A DNA stretch of 45,843 nt from JAAYJR01 sp964611525 (GTDB lineage Bacteria; Bacteroidota; Bacteroidia; Bacteroidales; Prolixibacteraceae), in assembly GCA_964611525.1 (NCBI GenBank), contig CAZTAL010000089.1:1-45843 (forward strand), in the 5' to 3' direction. Below are positions 17,486 through 25,629 of the stretch, piece after piece. Numbering within the stretch: position 1 is the first letter of the stretch; every line of letters starts with the position of its first letter. The notes below the pieces were generated by a model. The model searched no databases, was not told the DNA's origin, and was given only the letters and a program-made list of their open reading frames with translations. A program made the translations under genes and the position numbers.

Positions 17486-18208
17486 TTATGCAACTTCCAT
17501 ATTTTCTGGCGGAATAACCTTATTCCCTTTATATTTTAGCAGTAAATTAGCTACGGCAAGAGTGTCTTTCTCGCAATACTTTATAATGCGTTCAAGGTCT
17601 TTCTTTTCCCAGTAAATTTGTGCTACCTGACTTCCATCTATGTCATCCTTCGGAGAAGGAATATTAAAAAGTTCGCAAAGCAGGGATAAAGAAGTAAAAT
17701 GTTTATAATTACCGAATTTCCATAGTTGAAGTGTGTCTAACAGATTATTTTTAATTTCCCATGGTTTGGCGCTGGCAATATCCAGTATTTTGGGCAGGGA
17801 AAGGTTATTTACAAGAGCACGCCTTGCAATGTAAGGAAAATCAAATTCCAGACCGTTATGTGCACAAAGCCTTCTTTTACCAGCACGTAAGAATGCTTCC
17901 CATGCAATAAAAAAGTTATTTATAAGCGTTTTTTCATCATCATCGGCAAATGATTTGACCCTGAAAAATAGCTCACCTTGTTTCTGTAATACATAACCAG
18001 CCGAAAGGCATATTATCCGTCCGAATTCCGCATAAATTCCCGCACGGTCGTAAAGAACTTCTGCCGGTTCATCATCATTAATATGATATTCAATTTTGTG
18101 TTCCCATAACTGTTGCCATTTTTCGTTCAGATCGCTGAACTCGGGAGCAATAGGAACTGTTTCTATGTCGATGAACAATACTTCTTCGATATTTAGATTT
18201 TTAAGCAT
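17486..18208 (-). CDS. DEDD-family 3'-5' exonuclease (PolB-like exonuclease domain)
   Basis: A 240-residue stand-alone exonuclease. Motif I is FIDIETVP (Asp14/Glu16), motif II lies in CAHNGLEFDFPYIARR, and motif III is YCEKDTLAVANLLL, giving the four acidic DEDD residues. This matches the predicted 3'-5' exonucleases related to the proofreading domain of family B polymerases. Probable role is DNA or RNA end trimming during repair; the substrate is not shown by sequence. It converges with smpB (1-bp gap). Confidence 0.88.
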   Translation of the reverse strand: MLKNLNIEEVLFIDIETVPIAPEFSDLNEKWQQLWEHKIEYHINDDEPAEVLYDRAGIYAEFGRIICLSAGYVLQKQGELFFRVKSFADDDEKTLINNFFIAWEAFLRAGKRRLCAHNGLEFDFPYIARRALVNNLSLPKILDIASAKPWEIKNNLLDTLQLWKFGNYKHFTSLSLLCELFNIPSPKDDIDGSQVAQIYWEKKDLERIIKYCEKDTLAVANLLLKYKGNKVIPPENMEVA

Positions 18209-18483
18209 TCTTTTAGTTTATTGTTAATAATGGATAATTATAAAAAATTAATTTATTCAACTGCTAAGAAAACATTAATTTTGTTCTTAGGAAAATGAAA
18301 GGTACAAAAATACTATCGCTTACTTATGAGATTACTATGTTTTTTTGGGACAAGCTTATAAAAGAATTCAAAGCAAAATATTTTGTTTTTAAATTTAAAT
18401 TTGTATAATATTTTGATCATGGTAAAGACTTCCTCTTTGCGTTTTGAAGATGAAGCTTTTGTGATAATGATTAAATCAGAGCT

Positions 18484-19467
18484 ATGAATGAATTATATCC
18501 TTTGAAATTCACTCCTTTTTTTCATGATAAGATTTGGGGAGGTCATCGTTTGAAATGCCTGCTCAACAAAGATTATGGTGACCTGATACATTGTGGTGAG
18601 AGCTGGGAGATATCGGCGGTTCAGGGATACTTATCAGTAGTAAGGAATGGTTTTCTCAGGGGCAACAATATCCAAGAACTGGTTGAAATATACATGGGTG
18701 ATCTTCTGGGTGATAGGATTTATAAGAAATTTGGAATTGAATTTCCCCTGTTGATAAAATTCATTGATGCCGAAGAAGATTTGTCGATTCAGGTTCACCC
18801 TGGCAACCAGCTTGCAAAAAAAAGGCATAATGCTTACGGGAAGACTGAAATGTGGTATGTGGTGGATGCAGATGAGGGAGCGCTTATAAACGCAGGATTT
18901 AATCAGCCTGTCACTCGCGAAAAATATTTGGAATATTTAAGAAAAGGGAAGCTATCCGATATCTTATCCTATGAGAAGGCTTTTCCCTGCGATGTATTTT
19001 TTATTCCATCAGGAAGGGTTCATTCTCTTTGCAAAGGGGTATTGGTTGCTGAAATTCAGCAGACCTCCGATATAACATATAGAATTTATGATTATGACCG
19101 GAAAGACGAAAAAGGTTTTAGTCGGGAGCTTCATACGGAGTTAGCTCTTGATGCCATCGATTTTAGCTGGCAGAAAGAGTATAAAACCGAATATGAAGTT
19201 GAAAAGAATAAATCATCCGAAATTATCAGTTGTGAATACTTTACAACAAATATTATCGATTTTTCGGAAAAACTGGAAAAAGATTATCATAATTTGGATT
19301 CGTTTATTATTTATATGAATATTGAAGGTGATTTCAGCATTGAGTATGAAGAGGGGGAGGAGACTGTAAAAAAGGGAGAAACGGTTCTTGTTCCCGCGAG
19401 CCTTGAATCTTACAGTTTAAGTCCGCTTACTGAAAGTTCAAAAACACTGGAGATATATATTAAATGA
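18484..19467 (+). CDS. manA: Mannose-6-phosphate isomerase, class I
   Basis: Interconverts fructose-6-phosphate and mannose-6-phosphate, feeding mannose use and GDP-mannose synthesis. The 327-residue cupin enzyme opens with PLKFTPFFHDKIWGG, has zinc ligands Gln103 and His105 in SIQVHPGN, Glu122 in KTEMWYV and His180 in IPSGRVHSL, and the catalytic-region AEIQQTSDITYRIYDYDR. This is the shorter form common in Bacteroidota and Firmicutes. Its stop overlaps the engB start (ATGA), so the two are coupled. Confidence 0.95.
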   Translation: MNELYPLKFTPFFHDKIWGGHRLKCLLNKDYGDLIHCGESWEISAVQGYLSVVRNGFLRGNNIQELVEIYMGDLLGDRIYKKFGIEFPLLIKFIDAEEDLSIQVHPGNQLAKKRHNAYGKTEMWYVVDADEGALINAGFNQPVTREKYLEYLRKGKLSDILSYEKAFPCDVFFIPSGRVHSLCKGVLVAEIQQTSDITYRIYDYDRKDEKGFSRELHTELALDAIDFSWQKEYKTEYEVEKNKSSEIISCEYFTTNIIDFSEKLEKDYHNLDSFIIYMNIEGDFSIEYEEGEETVKKGETVLVPASLESYSLSPLTESSKTLEIYIK

Positions 19468-20063
19468 AGATCAAAGAAGCTAAATTTATAATAAGCAGTA
19501 CGGATATAGAAAAATGTCCACTACCTGATAAACCGGAATATGCTTTTACTGGCCGGTCTAATGTAGGCAAGTCTTCATTAATAAATATGTTGGTCAGTCG
19601 TAAATCTTTGGCTAAGATATCGGGTAAACCCGGCAAAACAAGGTTAATAAATCATTTTTTAATAAATAACGAATGGTATCTGGTTGACCTTCCCGGATAT
19701 GGTTATGCTGCCGTTGCACAAAACGAGCGCAGGAAGTGGAAACAACTTATTGAAAAATATATCCTTTTTCGTCAAAATTTATATTGCCTTTTTGTGTTGG
19801 TCGATTCACGGCATAAGCCGCAGATTGTTGATCTTGAATTTATACATTGGCTTGGAATTAATATGATACCGTTTTGTATAGTATTTACTAAAATTGACAA
19901 ACTAAAAAAAGGGGAACTGGGCGCAAAAATTGATGAATATAAGGAGAAAATGTTGGAAAATTGGGAATACTTGCCTCCTAATTTTGCCTCTTCTGTAAGG
20001 ACTTGTGAAGGTCGTGATGAGATTCTGAATTACATTCATAATCTTAATAGTGGATCCAGTTAA
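19464..20063 (+). CDS. engB: Ribosome biogenesis GTP-binding protein EngB (YihA/YsxC)
   Basis: A TRAFAC GTPase needed for late 50S subunit assembly. In 199 residues it shows P-loop GRSNVGKS at about 30-37, switch I KPGKTRLINHF, the G3 DLPGYGYA, G4 FTKIDKL and the C-terminal SSVRT that serves as G5. The ATG overlaps the manA stop by 4 bp. prs follows after about 60 bp. Confidence 0.96.
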   Translation: MKIKEAKFIISSTDIEKCPLPDKPEYAFTGRSNVGKSSLINMLVSRKSLAKISGKPGKTRLINHFLINNEWYLVDLPGYGYAAVAQNERRKWKQLIEKYILFRQNLYCLFVLVDSRHKPQIVDLEFIHWLGINMIPFCIVFTKIDKLKKGELGAKIDEYKEKMLENWEYLPPNFASSVRTCEGRDEILNYIHNLNSGSS

Positions 20064-20121
20064 TTGGGTATTAGAATAAAAATTTTTAAATTTAAAAAAA
20101 TAAAATTAACTCAACAATATA

Positions 20122-21063
20122 ATGGGTAGTAAAAATCATCCGTTAAAAATTTTTGCAGGAAGAGCTTCCAAGCCACTGGCTGAAAAAATTTGTGACAGTC
20201 TTGATTTGGATATTGGATTATCTTCATGTGCCGTATTTGCTGATGGCGAGTTTGAACCTTGTTATGAAGAAACAATACGTGGTTCTCATGTTTTTATCCT
20301 TCAGTCTACAATGCCTCCTGCTGAGAATCTTCTTGAACTATTATTAATGATAGATGCAGCTAAGCGGGCCAGTGCCTATCAGGTCATTGCAGTCATACCC
20401 TATTTCGGTTTTGCACGTCAGGATAGGAAAGACAAGCCACGAGTGTCAATCGGAGCAAAACTTGTGGCCAATTTGCTTTCGGCAGCAGGAATTGACAGGG
20501 TTATAACTATGGATCTCCATGCTGATCAGATACAGGGATTTTTTGACGTGCCGGTGGATCATCTTTTTGCTTCGGCACTGTTTATCCCTTTCATCAGCAA
20601 AATGGGTCTGGAGAATCTGACAATCGCTTCTCCTGATGTCGGTGGTACTAAAAGAGCAAACAATTATGCCCGTATGTTAGGAACAGATATGGTTATTTGC
20701 CATAAAACCCGTGGTAGGGCAAATGAAGTTAACAGCATGACTGTTATTGGTGATGTAAAAAACAGGGATGTGGTTATTGTAGATGACATGATCGATACCG
20801 CGGGGACTATTACTAAAGCAGCTAACCTTATGAAAAATAAGGGAGCCAAGTCTGTCCGCGCTTTTGCAGCACACGGTGTTTTGTCAGGACCCGCTGTTGA
20901 AAGGATCGAACGCTCTACTCTGGAATATGTCTATTTTACTGATTCTATTATGCCCCAGATAGAAAGTGAAAAAATAAAATACATTTCAGTCGCTGATGCT
21001 TTGGGTGAGGTTATAAGAAGGATTTATAAAAATCAGTCGATAAGTTCATTATATTATCGCTAA
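20122..21063 (+). CDS. prs: Ribose-phosphate pyrophosphokinase
   Basis: Makes PRPP from ribose-5-phosphate and ATP for purine, pyrimidine, His, Trp and NAD synthesis. The 313 residues match class I enzymes. Key sites: FADGEFEPCYEETIRGSHVF, the Mg/ATP region YFGFARQDRKDKPRVSIGAK, the DLHADQIQGFFDVPVDHL signature, and the ribose-5-phosphate loop VIVDDMIDTAGTITKAA. It lies between engB and rplY. Confidence 0.97.
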   Translation: MGSKNHPLKIFAGRASKPLAEKICDSLDLDIGLSSCAVFADGEFEPCYEETIRGSHVFILQSTMPPAENLLELLLMIDAAKRASAYQVIAVIPYFGFARQDRKDKPRVSIGAKLVANLLSAAGIDRVITMDLHADQIQGFFDVPVDHLFASALFIPFISKMGLENLTIASPDVGGTKRANNYARMLGTDMVICHKTRGRANEVNSMTVIGDVKNRDVVIVDDMIDTAGTITKAANLMKNKGAKSVRAFAAHGVLSGPAVERIERSTLEYVYFTDSIMPQIESEKIKYISVADALGEVIRRIYKNQSISSLYYR

Positions 21064-21305
21064 TTTTTATATTTGCACCTCTTTTCCCCGGAATTATGAA
21101 CATTCAGGGTAAAGTGTAAATATTTTGTTCATTTTCTTATTTAGATTAAAATTAGTGAATTATAAACAGGATATTTGGCATATACTTAATTAGTGTTTGT
21201 CAATATATAGTAAGAGCCTGGAATAGAAAAGTGGCTGACAAGGTTGTCCTGAATAAATCCGGCGAACAAAGATAGTGTAGCCCGGAAAATGTGAGTTTAC
21301 TATTC

Positions 21306-21394
21306 GTAAATGACCATTTTGAGGACAAAGTCCTTCTGAATAAATCATGAGGACAAAACATAACGCAGTCAGCAGGCTTTATAAACAGACTCTA
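21306..21394 (+). repeat. Interspersed repeat family B, copy 2
   Basis: Matches 9822-9910 in order and orientation (GTAAATGACCATTTTGAG, CTGAATAAATCATGAGGACA, AAACATAACGCAGTC, then TCTAATT). In this copy an internal AGGAC-AAA-GTCCT can form a hairpin; that palindrome is lost in copy 1, so it is probably not the conserved feature. Confidence 0.65.
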
Positions 21395-21412
21395 ATTATG
21401 TGCATGCTGTTT

Positions 21413-21436
21413 GTCCCTGCAACAACAGGGAAGGAC
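21413..21436 (+). promoter_or_regulatory. Leader hairpin before rplY
   Basis: CCCTG (21415-21419 region) pairs with CAGGG (21426-21430) around CAACAA, extended by GTCC / GGAC with a small bulge. It lies about 40 bp before the rplY ATG and could be part of an mRNA leader structure; there is no U-run. Confidence 0.3.
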
Positions 21437-21470
21437 TGAGTACCATAATTATTAACGAAAATTATTTAAA

Positions 21471-22112
21471 ATGAAATCATTAACAGTAAAAGCTCACAAA
21501 AGGGAAAAAGTTGGGAAAAAAGAGGCAAAGAAATTACGTACACAAGGAATGATTCCCGGTGTACTATATGGAAAAGATGAGGTCGTGCACCTGACTGTCT
21601 CTTTTAGTGAGATTAGAAAATTAATTTATACTCCTAATGTATATCTGATAAATTTGGATATTAACGGGACAGTAGAAAAAGCAATTATACAGGATCTACA
21701 GTGGCATCCTGTAGATGAGCAGATATTGCATATCGATTTTATTAAAATATTTGAAGATAAACCAGTTAAAATATTTGTTCCAATAAAAATTGACGGTACC
21801 GCTAAAGGAATTAAGGCCGGAGGCCGGCTTAAAACCAATATGCGTAAATTAAGGATCAAGGCATTGTATGAAAATCTGCCAGATACGATTGATATTGATG
21901 TAACAAACCTTGAAATTGGTGATAGTATAAAAGTAGGAGACCTAAGGAGGGATAATCTGGAGTTTTTAGATAATAATTCAAACATGATAGTCGGCGTTAT
22001 CTCCACCAGAGTAGCACAGGCAGCTATGTTGCTTCCGGAGGATATTGAGGAAGAAGAAACTGAAGCAGAAGAAGCTGAAACCGAAGAGCAGGAACCTTCA
22101 GAAGAACAATAA
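21471..22112 (+). CDS. rplY: 50S ribosomal protein L25/general stress protein Ctc
   Basis: Binds 5S rRNA in the large subunit. The 213 residues form the long two-domain CTC type: an N-terminal L25 barrel (residues 1-95, with KLRTQGMIPGVLYGK and VHLTVSFSEIRKL), then the C-terminal TL5 beta domain (PVKIFVPIKIDGTAKGIKAG onward). It ends in a Glu-rich tail of about 24 residues (EEEETEAEEAETEEQ), common in Bacteroidota L25. pth follows after 10 bp, a conserved rplY-pth pairing. Confidence 0.96.
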   Translation: MKSLTVKAHKREKVGKKEAKKLRTQGMIPGVLYGKDEVVHLTVSFSEIRKLIYTPNVYLINLDINGTVEKAIIQDLQWHPVDEQILHIDFIKIFEDKPVKIFVPIKIDGTAKGIKAGGRLKTNMRKLRIKALYENLPDTIDIDVTNLEIGDSIKVGDLRRDNLEFLDNNSNMIVGVISTRVAQAAMLLPEDIEEEETEAEEAETEEQEPSEEQ

Positions 22113-22122
22113 ATGGAATCTT

Positions 22123-22686
22123 GTGAAGTATTTAATTGCAGGACTTGGAAATATAGGCACGGAATATAAAAATACCCGTCATAATATAGGTTTTCAAATA
22201 TTGGACACGCTTGCTGGGGTGTCCAATATTTCTTTTATGGATAAGAGATATGGATTTGTTGCTGAATATAAGTATAAGGCACGTACTTTTTTCCTCCTGA
22301 AACCTACAACATACGTAAATTTAAGCGGTCGTGCAGTTAATTACTGGCTCCATAAGCAAAAGATTCCCTTCGATAGGTTATTGGTTTTAACAGACGATAT
22401 CGCTCTGCCTTTCGGAACCGTGCGCCTGAGAGCAAAAGGGAGTCATGGAGGCCATAACGGATTAAAAAATATATCGGAGATATTGGGAAGGAATGATTTT
22501 GCCAGACTCCGCTTCGGGATAGGGGATGATTTTCCGAAAGGATTTCAGGTTGATTATGTTCTAAGTGAATGGACTGAAGATGAAAAAAAATTTTTGCCAG
22601 ACAGGATCGAGACCTGTATTGAAATTATCAGAAGTTTTGCAACTATCGGCATAGACCGGACTATGAATTTATATAACAAGCAATGA
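22123..22686 (+). CDS. pth: Aminoacyl-tRNA hydrolase (peptidyl-tRNA hydrolase)
   Basis: Releases tRNA from peptidyl-tRNA dropped off ribosomes. From the GTG at 22123 the protein has 187 residues and begins MKYLIAGLGNIGTEYKNTRH, placing Asn10 and catalytic His20 at the standard E. coli positions. Asp of VLTDDIALPFG and the GSHGGHNGLKNI motif follow. A longer in-frame reading from 22045 would overlap rplY and add a Lys-rich run that is only a shadow of the rplY acidic tail. Confidence 0.95.
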   Translation: MKYLIAGLGNIGTEYKNTRHNIGFQILDTLAGVSNISFMDKRYGFVAEYKYKARTFFLLKPTTYVNLSGRAVNYWLHKQKIPFDRLLVLTDDIALPFGTVRLRAKGSHGGHNGLKNISEILGRNDFARLRFGIGDDFPKGFQVDYVLSEWTEDEKKFLPDRIETCIEIIRSFATIGIDRTMNLYNKQ

Positions 22687-22747
22687 TCCGTGAATGGTAA
22701 ATTTTGTAATTATTGCCATGATTACCTATTTTTAAAGAAATGTACAA

Positions 22748-23125
22748 ATGAGTGTGAAGGTAAGAATAGATAAGTGGTTGTGGGCCGTACGTCTTTACAA
22801 AACTCGCAGTAAAGCTACCGACGCATGCAGAAAAGGACGTATACTTATGGATGATCTGCCTGTAAAGCCTTCACGTGAAGTGCATAGCGGAGATATCATA
22901 AAAGTCAAAAAAGCACCGGTAACAAGAAGTTATAAAGTTCTGGAAACAGCGGAAAAACGTATGTCTGCCGCTGCTGCTGTTGATTATGTTGAAGAGGTGA
23001 CTCCCCCTAAAGAACTAGAAATATTAAAAATACAAAAACAAATGAGGTGGAATTCACGTAAACGAGGTGCAGGGAGGCCAACAAAAAAGGAACGCAGGGA
23101 TCTGGATAATTTTTTCAATTATTGA
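22748..23125 (+). CDS. S4-domain RNA-binding protein, Hsp15/HslR-like
   Basis: A 125-residue protein. The S4 RNA-binding domain covers residues 1-60 (RIDKWLWAVRLYKTRSKATD, then ACRKGRILMDDLPVKPSREV), followed by a basic tail ending in WNSRKRGAGRPTKKERRDLD. E. coli Hsp15 recycles 50S subunits carrying stalled peptidyl-tRNA, and adjacency to pth supports a similar role. The domain call is firm; the exact function is by analogy. The next gene starts 6 bp downstream. Confidence 0.9.
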   Translation: MSVKVRIDKWLWAVRLYKTRSKATDACRKGRILMDDLPVKPSREVHSGDIIKVKKAPVTRSYKVLETAEKRMSAAAAVDYVEEVTPPKELEILKIQKQMRWNSRKRGAGRPTKKERRDLDNFFNY

Positions 23126-23131
23126 TATAGT

Positions 23132-23671
23132 ATGATTGTAGCAAAGCGTAAACGTAAGGAAAATATTGCTGAATACATTTTATATTTATACCAGGTGGAA
23201 GATTTAATCAGAGCTTTCCATTTTGATATGGATTTGATCAGTGAAAATCTTGTTAAATCATATGATACTGATAAAACAACTTCGGAGGAGTTGGCTGCAT
23301 GGTATGAAAATCTTGTTCTAATGATGAAAAAGGAGGGCAAGCAGGAAAAAGGTCATATGCAATTTTTATCTAATCTTTTAGAAGAGGTCAATGAGTTTCA
23401 TCAGCGGCTATTATCATCAGAGGCAGATAAAATATATCCTTCAGTCTATCAGGCCGTAACCGGATTGATCGATGAGCTTAAACAAAGAAACCCCACTACT
23501 GACAAAGCTGTTCAGGTTGGTATAGACGGAATCTATGGATACCTTATGTTGAAAATTCAAAAGAAAGAGATTCATCCTGAAACCGAGGAGGCCGTTAAAA
23601 GAATAAGTAATTGGCTTGCTTATCTTTCGAAAATCTTCAGAGAATATGAAAATGGAAAGTTTGAATTTTAG
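23132..23671 (+). CDS. DUF4924 family protein
   Basis: A 179-residue, mainly alpha-helical soluble protein matching the Bacteroidota-restricted DUF4924 family: IAEYILYLYQVEDLIRAFHF near the start, a central MKKEGKQEKGHMQFLSNLLE, and a C-terminal EAVKRISNWLAYLSKIFREY. Function is unknown. It follows the S4-domain gene by 6 bp and is probably the last gene of the rplY-pth-S4 operon. Confidence 0.85.
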   Translation: MIVAKRKRKENIAEYILYLYQVEDLIRAFHFDMDLISENLVKSYDTDKTTSEELAAWYENLVLMMKKEGKQEKGHMQFLSNLLEEVNEFHQRLLSSEADKIYPSVYQAVTGLIDELKQRNPTTDKAVQVGIDGIYGYLMLKIQKKEIHPETEEAVKRISNWLAYLSKIFREYENGKFEF

Positions 23672-23751
23672 TTTCTTCCATTCACCCGGATAAGCACATT
23701 ATATCAACCCGAAATCCCGGGCTGTTTTATTATAGTTTTTTAGGTAATATA

Positions 23752-23828
23752 AAAAGAAAAGGGCAGCTCAACAGCCACCCTTTATTAATGTTAACCCCCA
23801 AACACACAAGCAATACAGGACGTATTGC
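23752..23828 (-). ncRNA. Candidate small RNA, about 77 nt, with own promoter and terminator
   Basis: Reading the minus strand, a consensus Bacteroidota promoter (23864-23833) is followed at the expected start distance by a 7-bp hairpin: GCAATAC (23828-23822), loop GTCCT, GTATTGC (23816-23810). A largely unpaired stretch with a GGGGG run comes next, then a terminator hairpin, GGGTGGCT-GTTG-AGCTGCCC (23780-23761), flanked by AAA and TTTTCTTTTT. In minus-strand RNA the TG/TG positions of the terminator stem pair as U-G and G-U; in plus-strand RNA they would be C-A mismatches, so the structure favours minus-strand transcription. There is no open reading frame of note. It lies 240 bp beyond the end of the sulfatase gene and is not explained as a leader. 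Confidence 0.7.
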
Positions 23829-23832
23829 ATTA

Positions 23833-23864
23833 CAAATGTAAAACTAATATGGAACAATACCAAA
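23833..23864 (-). promoter_or_regulatory. Consensus Bacteroidota promoter for the small RNA
   Basis: On the minus strand TTTG (23864-23861) is followed after exactly 20 bp by TACATTTG (23840-23833), a full match to TTTG-N19/21-TAnnTTTG. Predicted initiation is near 23828, the first base of the small RNA's 5' hairpin. Confidence 0.75.
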
Positions 23865-23996
23865 GTTTCGCAAATAAATATTCACAAAAAAAATATCTTG
23901 TCAGATAGAAAATTTATAAATATCTCATAATTAAATATTTATATATAAATGCTAAGTGATAGTCACTGAATATTTTTTTGATCTAACGTACTTTAG

Positions 23997-24018
23997 GACA
24001 TATGTTTATATGTCTTTT
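23997..24018 (+). terminator. Possible terminator hairpin
   Basis: GACATAT (23997-24003) and ATATGTC (24008-24014) with loop GTTT, followed by TTTTAT on the plus strand. It could stop plus-strand transcription from the DUF4924 operon before the convergent sulfatase. The stem is AT-rich, so support is modest. Confidence 0.35.
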
Positions 24019-24075
24019 ATACGGAATTGTATAAGTATGGTATTTAAAATTTGTTTTCCAGGTTGGTAGTAGGGA

Positions 24076-25506
24076 TTAGAATATTTCCGGAAAAAATGAA
24101 TGCAGATTCAGTGTGTCATCCATTATTTTTTGTTGTCTTTTCAGTTTCCCTGCAAGTTCTGATATAACGTTGTCATATTTCTGTTCCTCTGTAAGGTCAT
24201 TTATTTCCTCCGGGTCTTTTTCAATATCAAAAAGACGTATTTTCCCTGCTTCCGGATAAACTATCAACTTGTATTTTTCTGTACGTACCATTCTTTGCAG
24301 ATCACGGTAAGCTCCGTAGATCTCATTGTATGGAGCAGTAGCATCATGGTTTATTATCAATGGCATGAGGCTGTTAAATTCAACATAATCCGGTTTGTCA
24401 ATACCAGCTAAGTCAAGCGAGGTAGCCATCAGGTCCTGAATATAGACCTGCATTTTACGTGTTTCATTTGCAGGTATATCCGGTCCTGCCAATATACAAG
24501 GTACCCGCATGCTGTGATCGTACATATTTTGTTTTCCCATTAATCCGTGATGCCCGACTGACAGTCCATGATCGGCGCTGTAGAGGATATAGGTATTGTC
24601 CGCAAGTCCGTTTTCTTTAATGTAATTAATAATGCGTCCAATCTGGTGATCCATATGTGTTATAAGTGCATAATATTCCTGGCGGTGAACCTGCATTGAA
24701 TAAAGGGTACGGGGAAAAGGAGCCAGCTTTTCGTCCCTCAAATCTTTGCCACAACCAATTTGTTCTTTGTAAGGATATAACTCCATAAAAGATTCAGGTA
24801 CCGGAATCTTTTCAAGAGGATACATTTCCACAAATTTTTTTGGCGATTGTCTCGGATCATGTGATGCATTGAAGGCCAAATACATAAAAAAAGGTTTTTC
24901 ACTATTTCGGGCTTGTTCCAGAAAATGAATAGCATCATTAGCCAGGACTTCGCTCCAATGAGTTCCTCCTTCCCAGAATCCACCATATTTTTTATGCCAT
25001 GGCAGCCAGATAGTGTCTTCCGGTGAAAGGGGACGGTTATATGCTTCGGGAACAGTTGCAGGCATTCCCGGTCTGATATGGACAGCATTTTGAAATATTG
25101 AATCTGCCGGAAATTTTACATGCCATTTACCTGTCATATAAGTCTCATAACCTGCATCTTCCATCATTTGTGACCAAAACATCCTCTTGCCGGCAAAATT
25201 TTTGTAATTTTTTTCCTGTTCTCTCGCATGCCAGAGAAAACGGCCTGTGTTAAGCATAGCACGACTTGCGACGCAGACAGCCCCGTGCCAAGCTCCCATA
25301 TTATATGTGTGGGTGAAAGAAACGCCTGATTGTGCAAGTTTGTCAAGATGCGGAGTTATGATGTCGTTATTACCTCCTGCATTGATACTATTGAAGGTTT
25401 GGTCATCCGCAAAAATGAACAGGATATTCGGTTTTTTATGTTCGGTTTTTGTAGTGCAGGCAAAAATAAGGGCTGATGCAAGAATAAGCAAAATAATACG
25501 ATTCAT
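24076..25506 (-). CDS. Sulfatase (FGly-type), exported lipoprotein
   Basis: Hydrolyses sulfate esters, probably on a polysaccharide. The 476-residue protein starts with a signal ending in ALIFACTTK, a lipobox. The alkaline-phosphatase-fold core has KPNILFIFADDQ (Ca-binding Asp pair) and the active-site signature CVASRAMLNTGR, whose Cys must be oxidised to formylglycine by a maturase. Downstream sites are TGKWHVKF, LYSADHGLSVGHHGLMGKQNMYDH (metal ligands and catalytic His) and the C-terminal LFDIEKDPEEINDL. The second position after Cys is Ala rather than the usual Pro, a known variant. No carbohydrate uptake (SusC/D) genes are adjacent. Confidence 0.93.
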   Translation of the reverse strand: MNRIILLILASALIFACTTKTEHKKPNILFIFADDQTFNSINAGGNNDIITPHLDKLAQSGVSFTHTYNMGAWHGAVCVASRAMLNTGRFLWHAREQEKNYKNFAGKRMFWSQMMEDAGYETYMTGKWHVKFPADSIFQNAVHIRPGMPATVPEAYNRPLSPEDTIWLPWHKKYGGFWEGGTHWSEVLANDAIHFLEQARNSEKPFFMYLAFNASHDPRQSPKKFVEMYPLEKIPVPESFMELYPYKEQIGCGKDLRDEKLAPFPRTLYSMQVHRQEYYALITHMDHQIGRIINYIKENGLADNTYILYSADHGLSVGHHGLMGKQNMYDHSMRVPCILAGPDIPANETRKMQVYIQDLMATSLDLAGIDKPDYVEFNSLMPLIINHDATAPYNEIYGAYRDLQRMVRTEKYKLIVYPEAGKIRLFDIEKDPEEINDLTEEQKYDNVISELAGKLKRQQKIMDDTLNLHSFFPEIF

Positions 25507-25629
25507 AGTTAACTGATTTGATTACCAAATACTAGCAAAAATATAAATAGTTTTTGGAAAATAATAATTCAGGATAAACACAACAAATCCGGAATATTTT
25601 ACAGGCAGACTCTTTACGGACAGACACTT

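Larger units (their letters stand above)
21064..21470. other. Intergenic region upstream of rplY
   Basis: A 407-bp gap. It holds a family B repeat (21306-21394), a partial second unit of the same motif (GTCCTGAATAAATC near 21249), and a small hairpin near 21415-21430. No tRNA or small gene was found. Confidence 0.5.

Noticed and set aside
18295..18405. 36-codon AT-rich frame upstream of manA
   Set aside because: Only Lys/Phe-rich low-complexity translation, with no family and no promoter; probably chance.
22045..22122. N-terminal extension of pth starting MRKKKLKQKKLK
   Set aside because: It is the rplY acidic tail in another frame. Standard Asn10/His20 numbering requires the GTG at 22123.
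23708..23735. CCCG...CGGG then T-rich stretch after the DUF4924 gene as a terminator
   Set aside because: The stem is only four base pairs with a six-base loop; kept out of the feature list as too weak.
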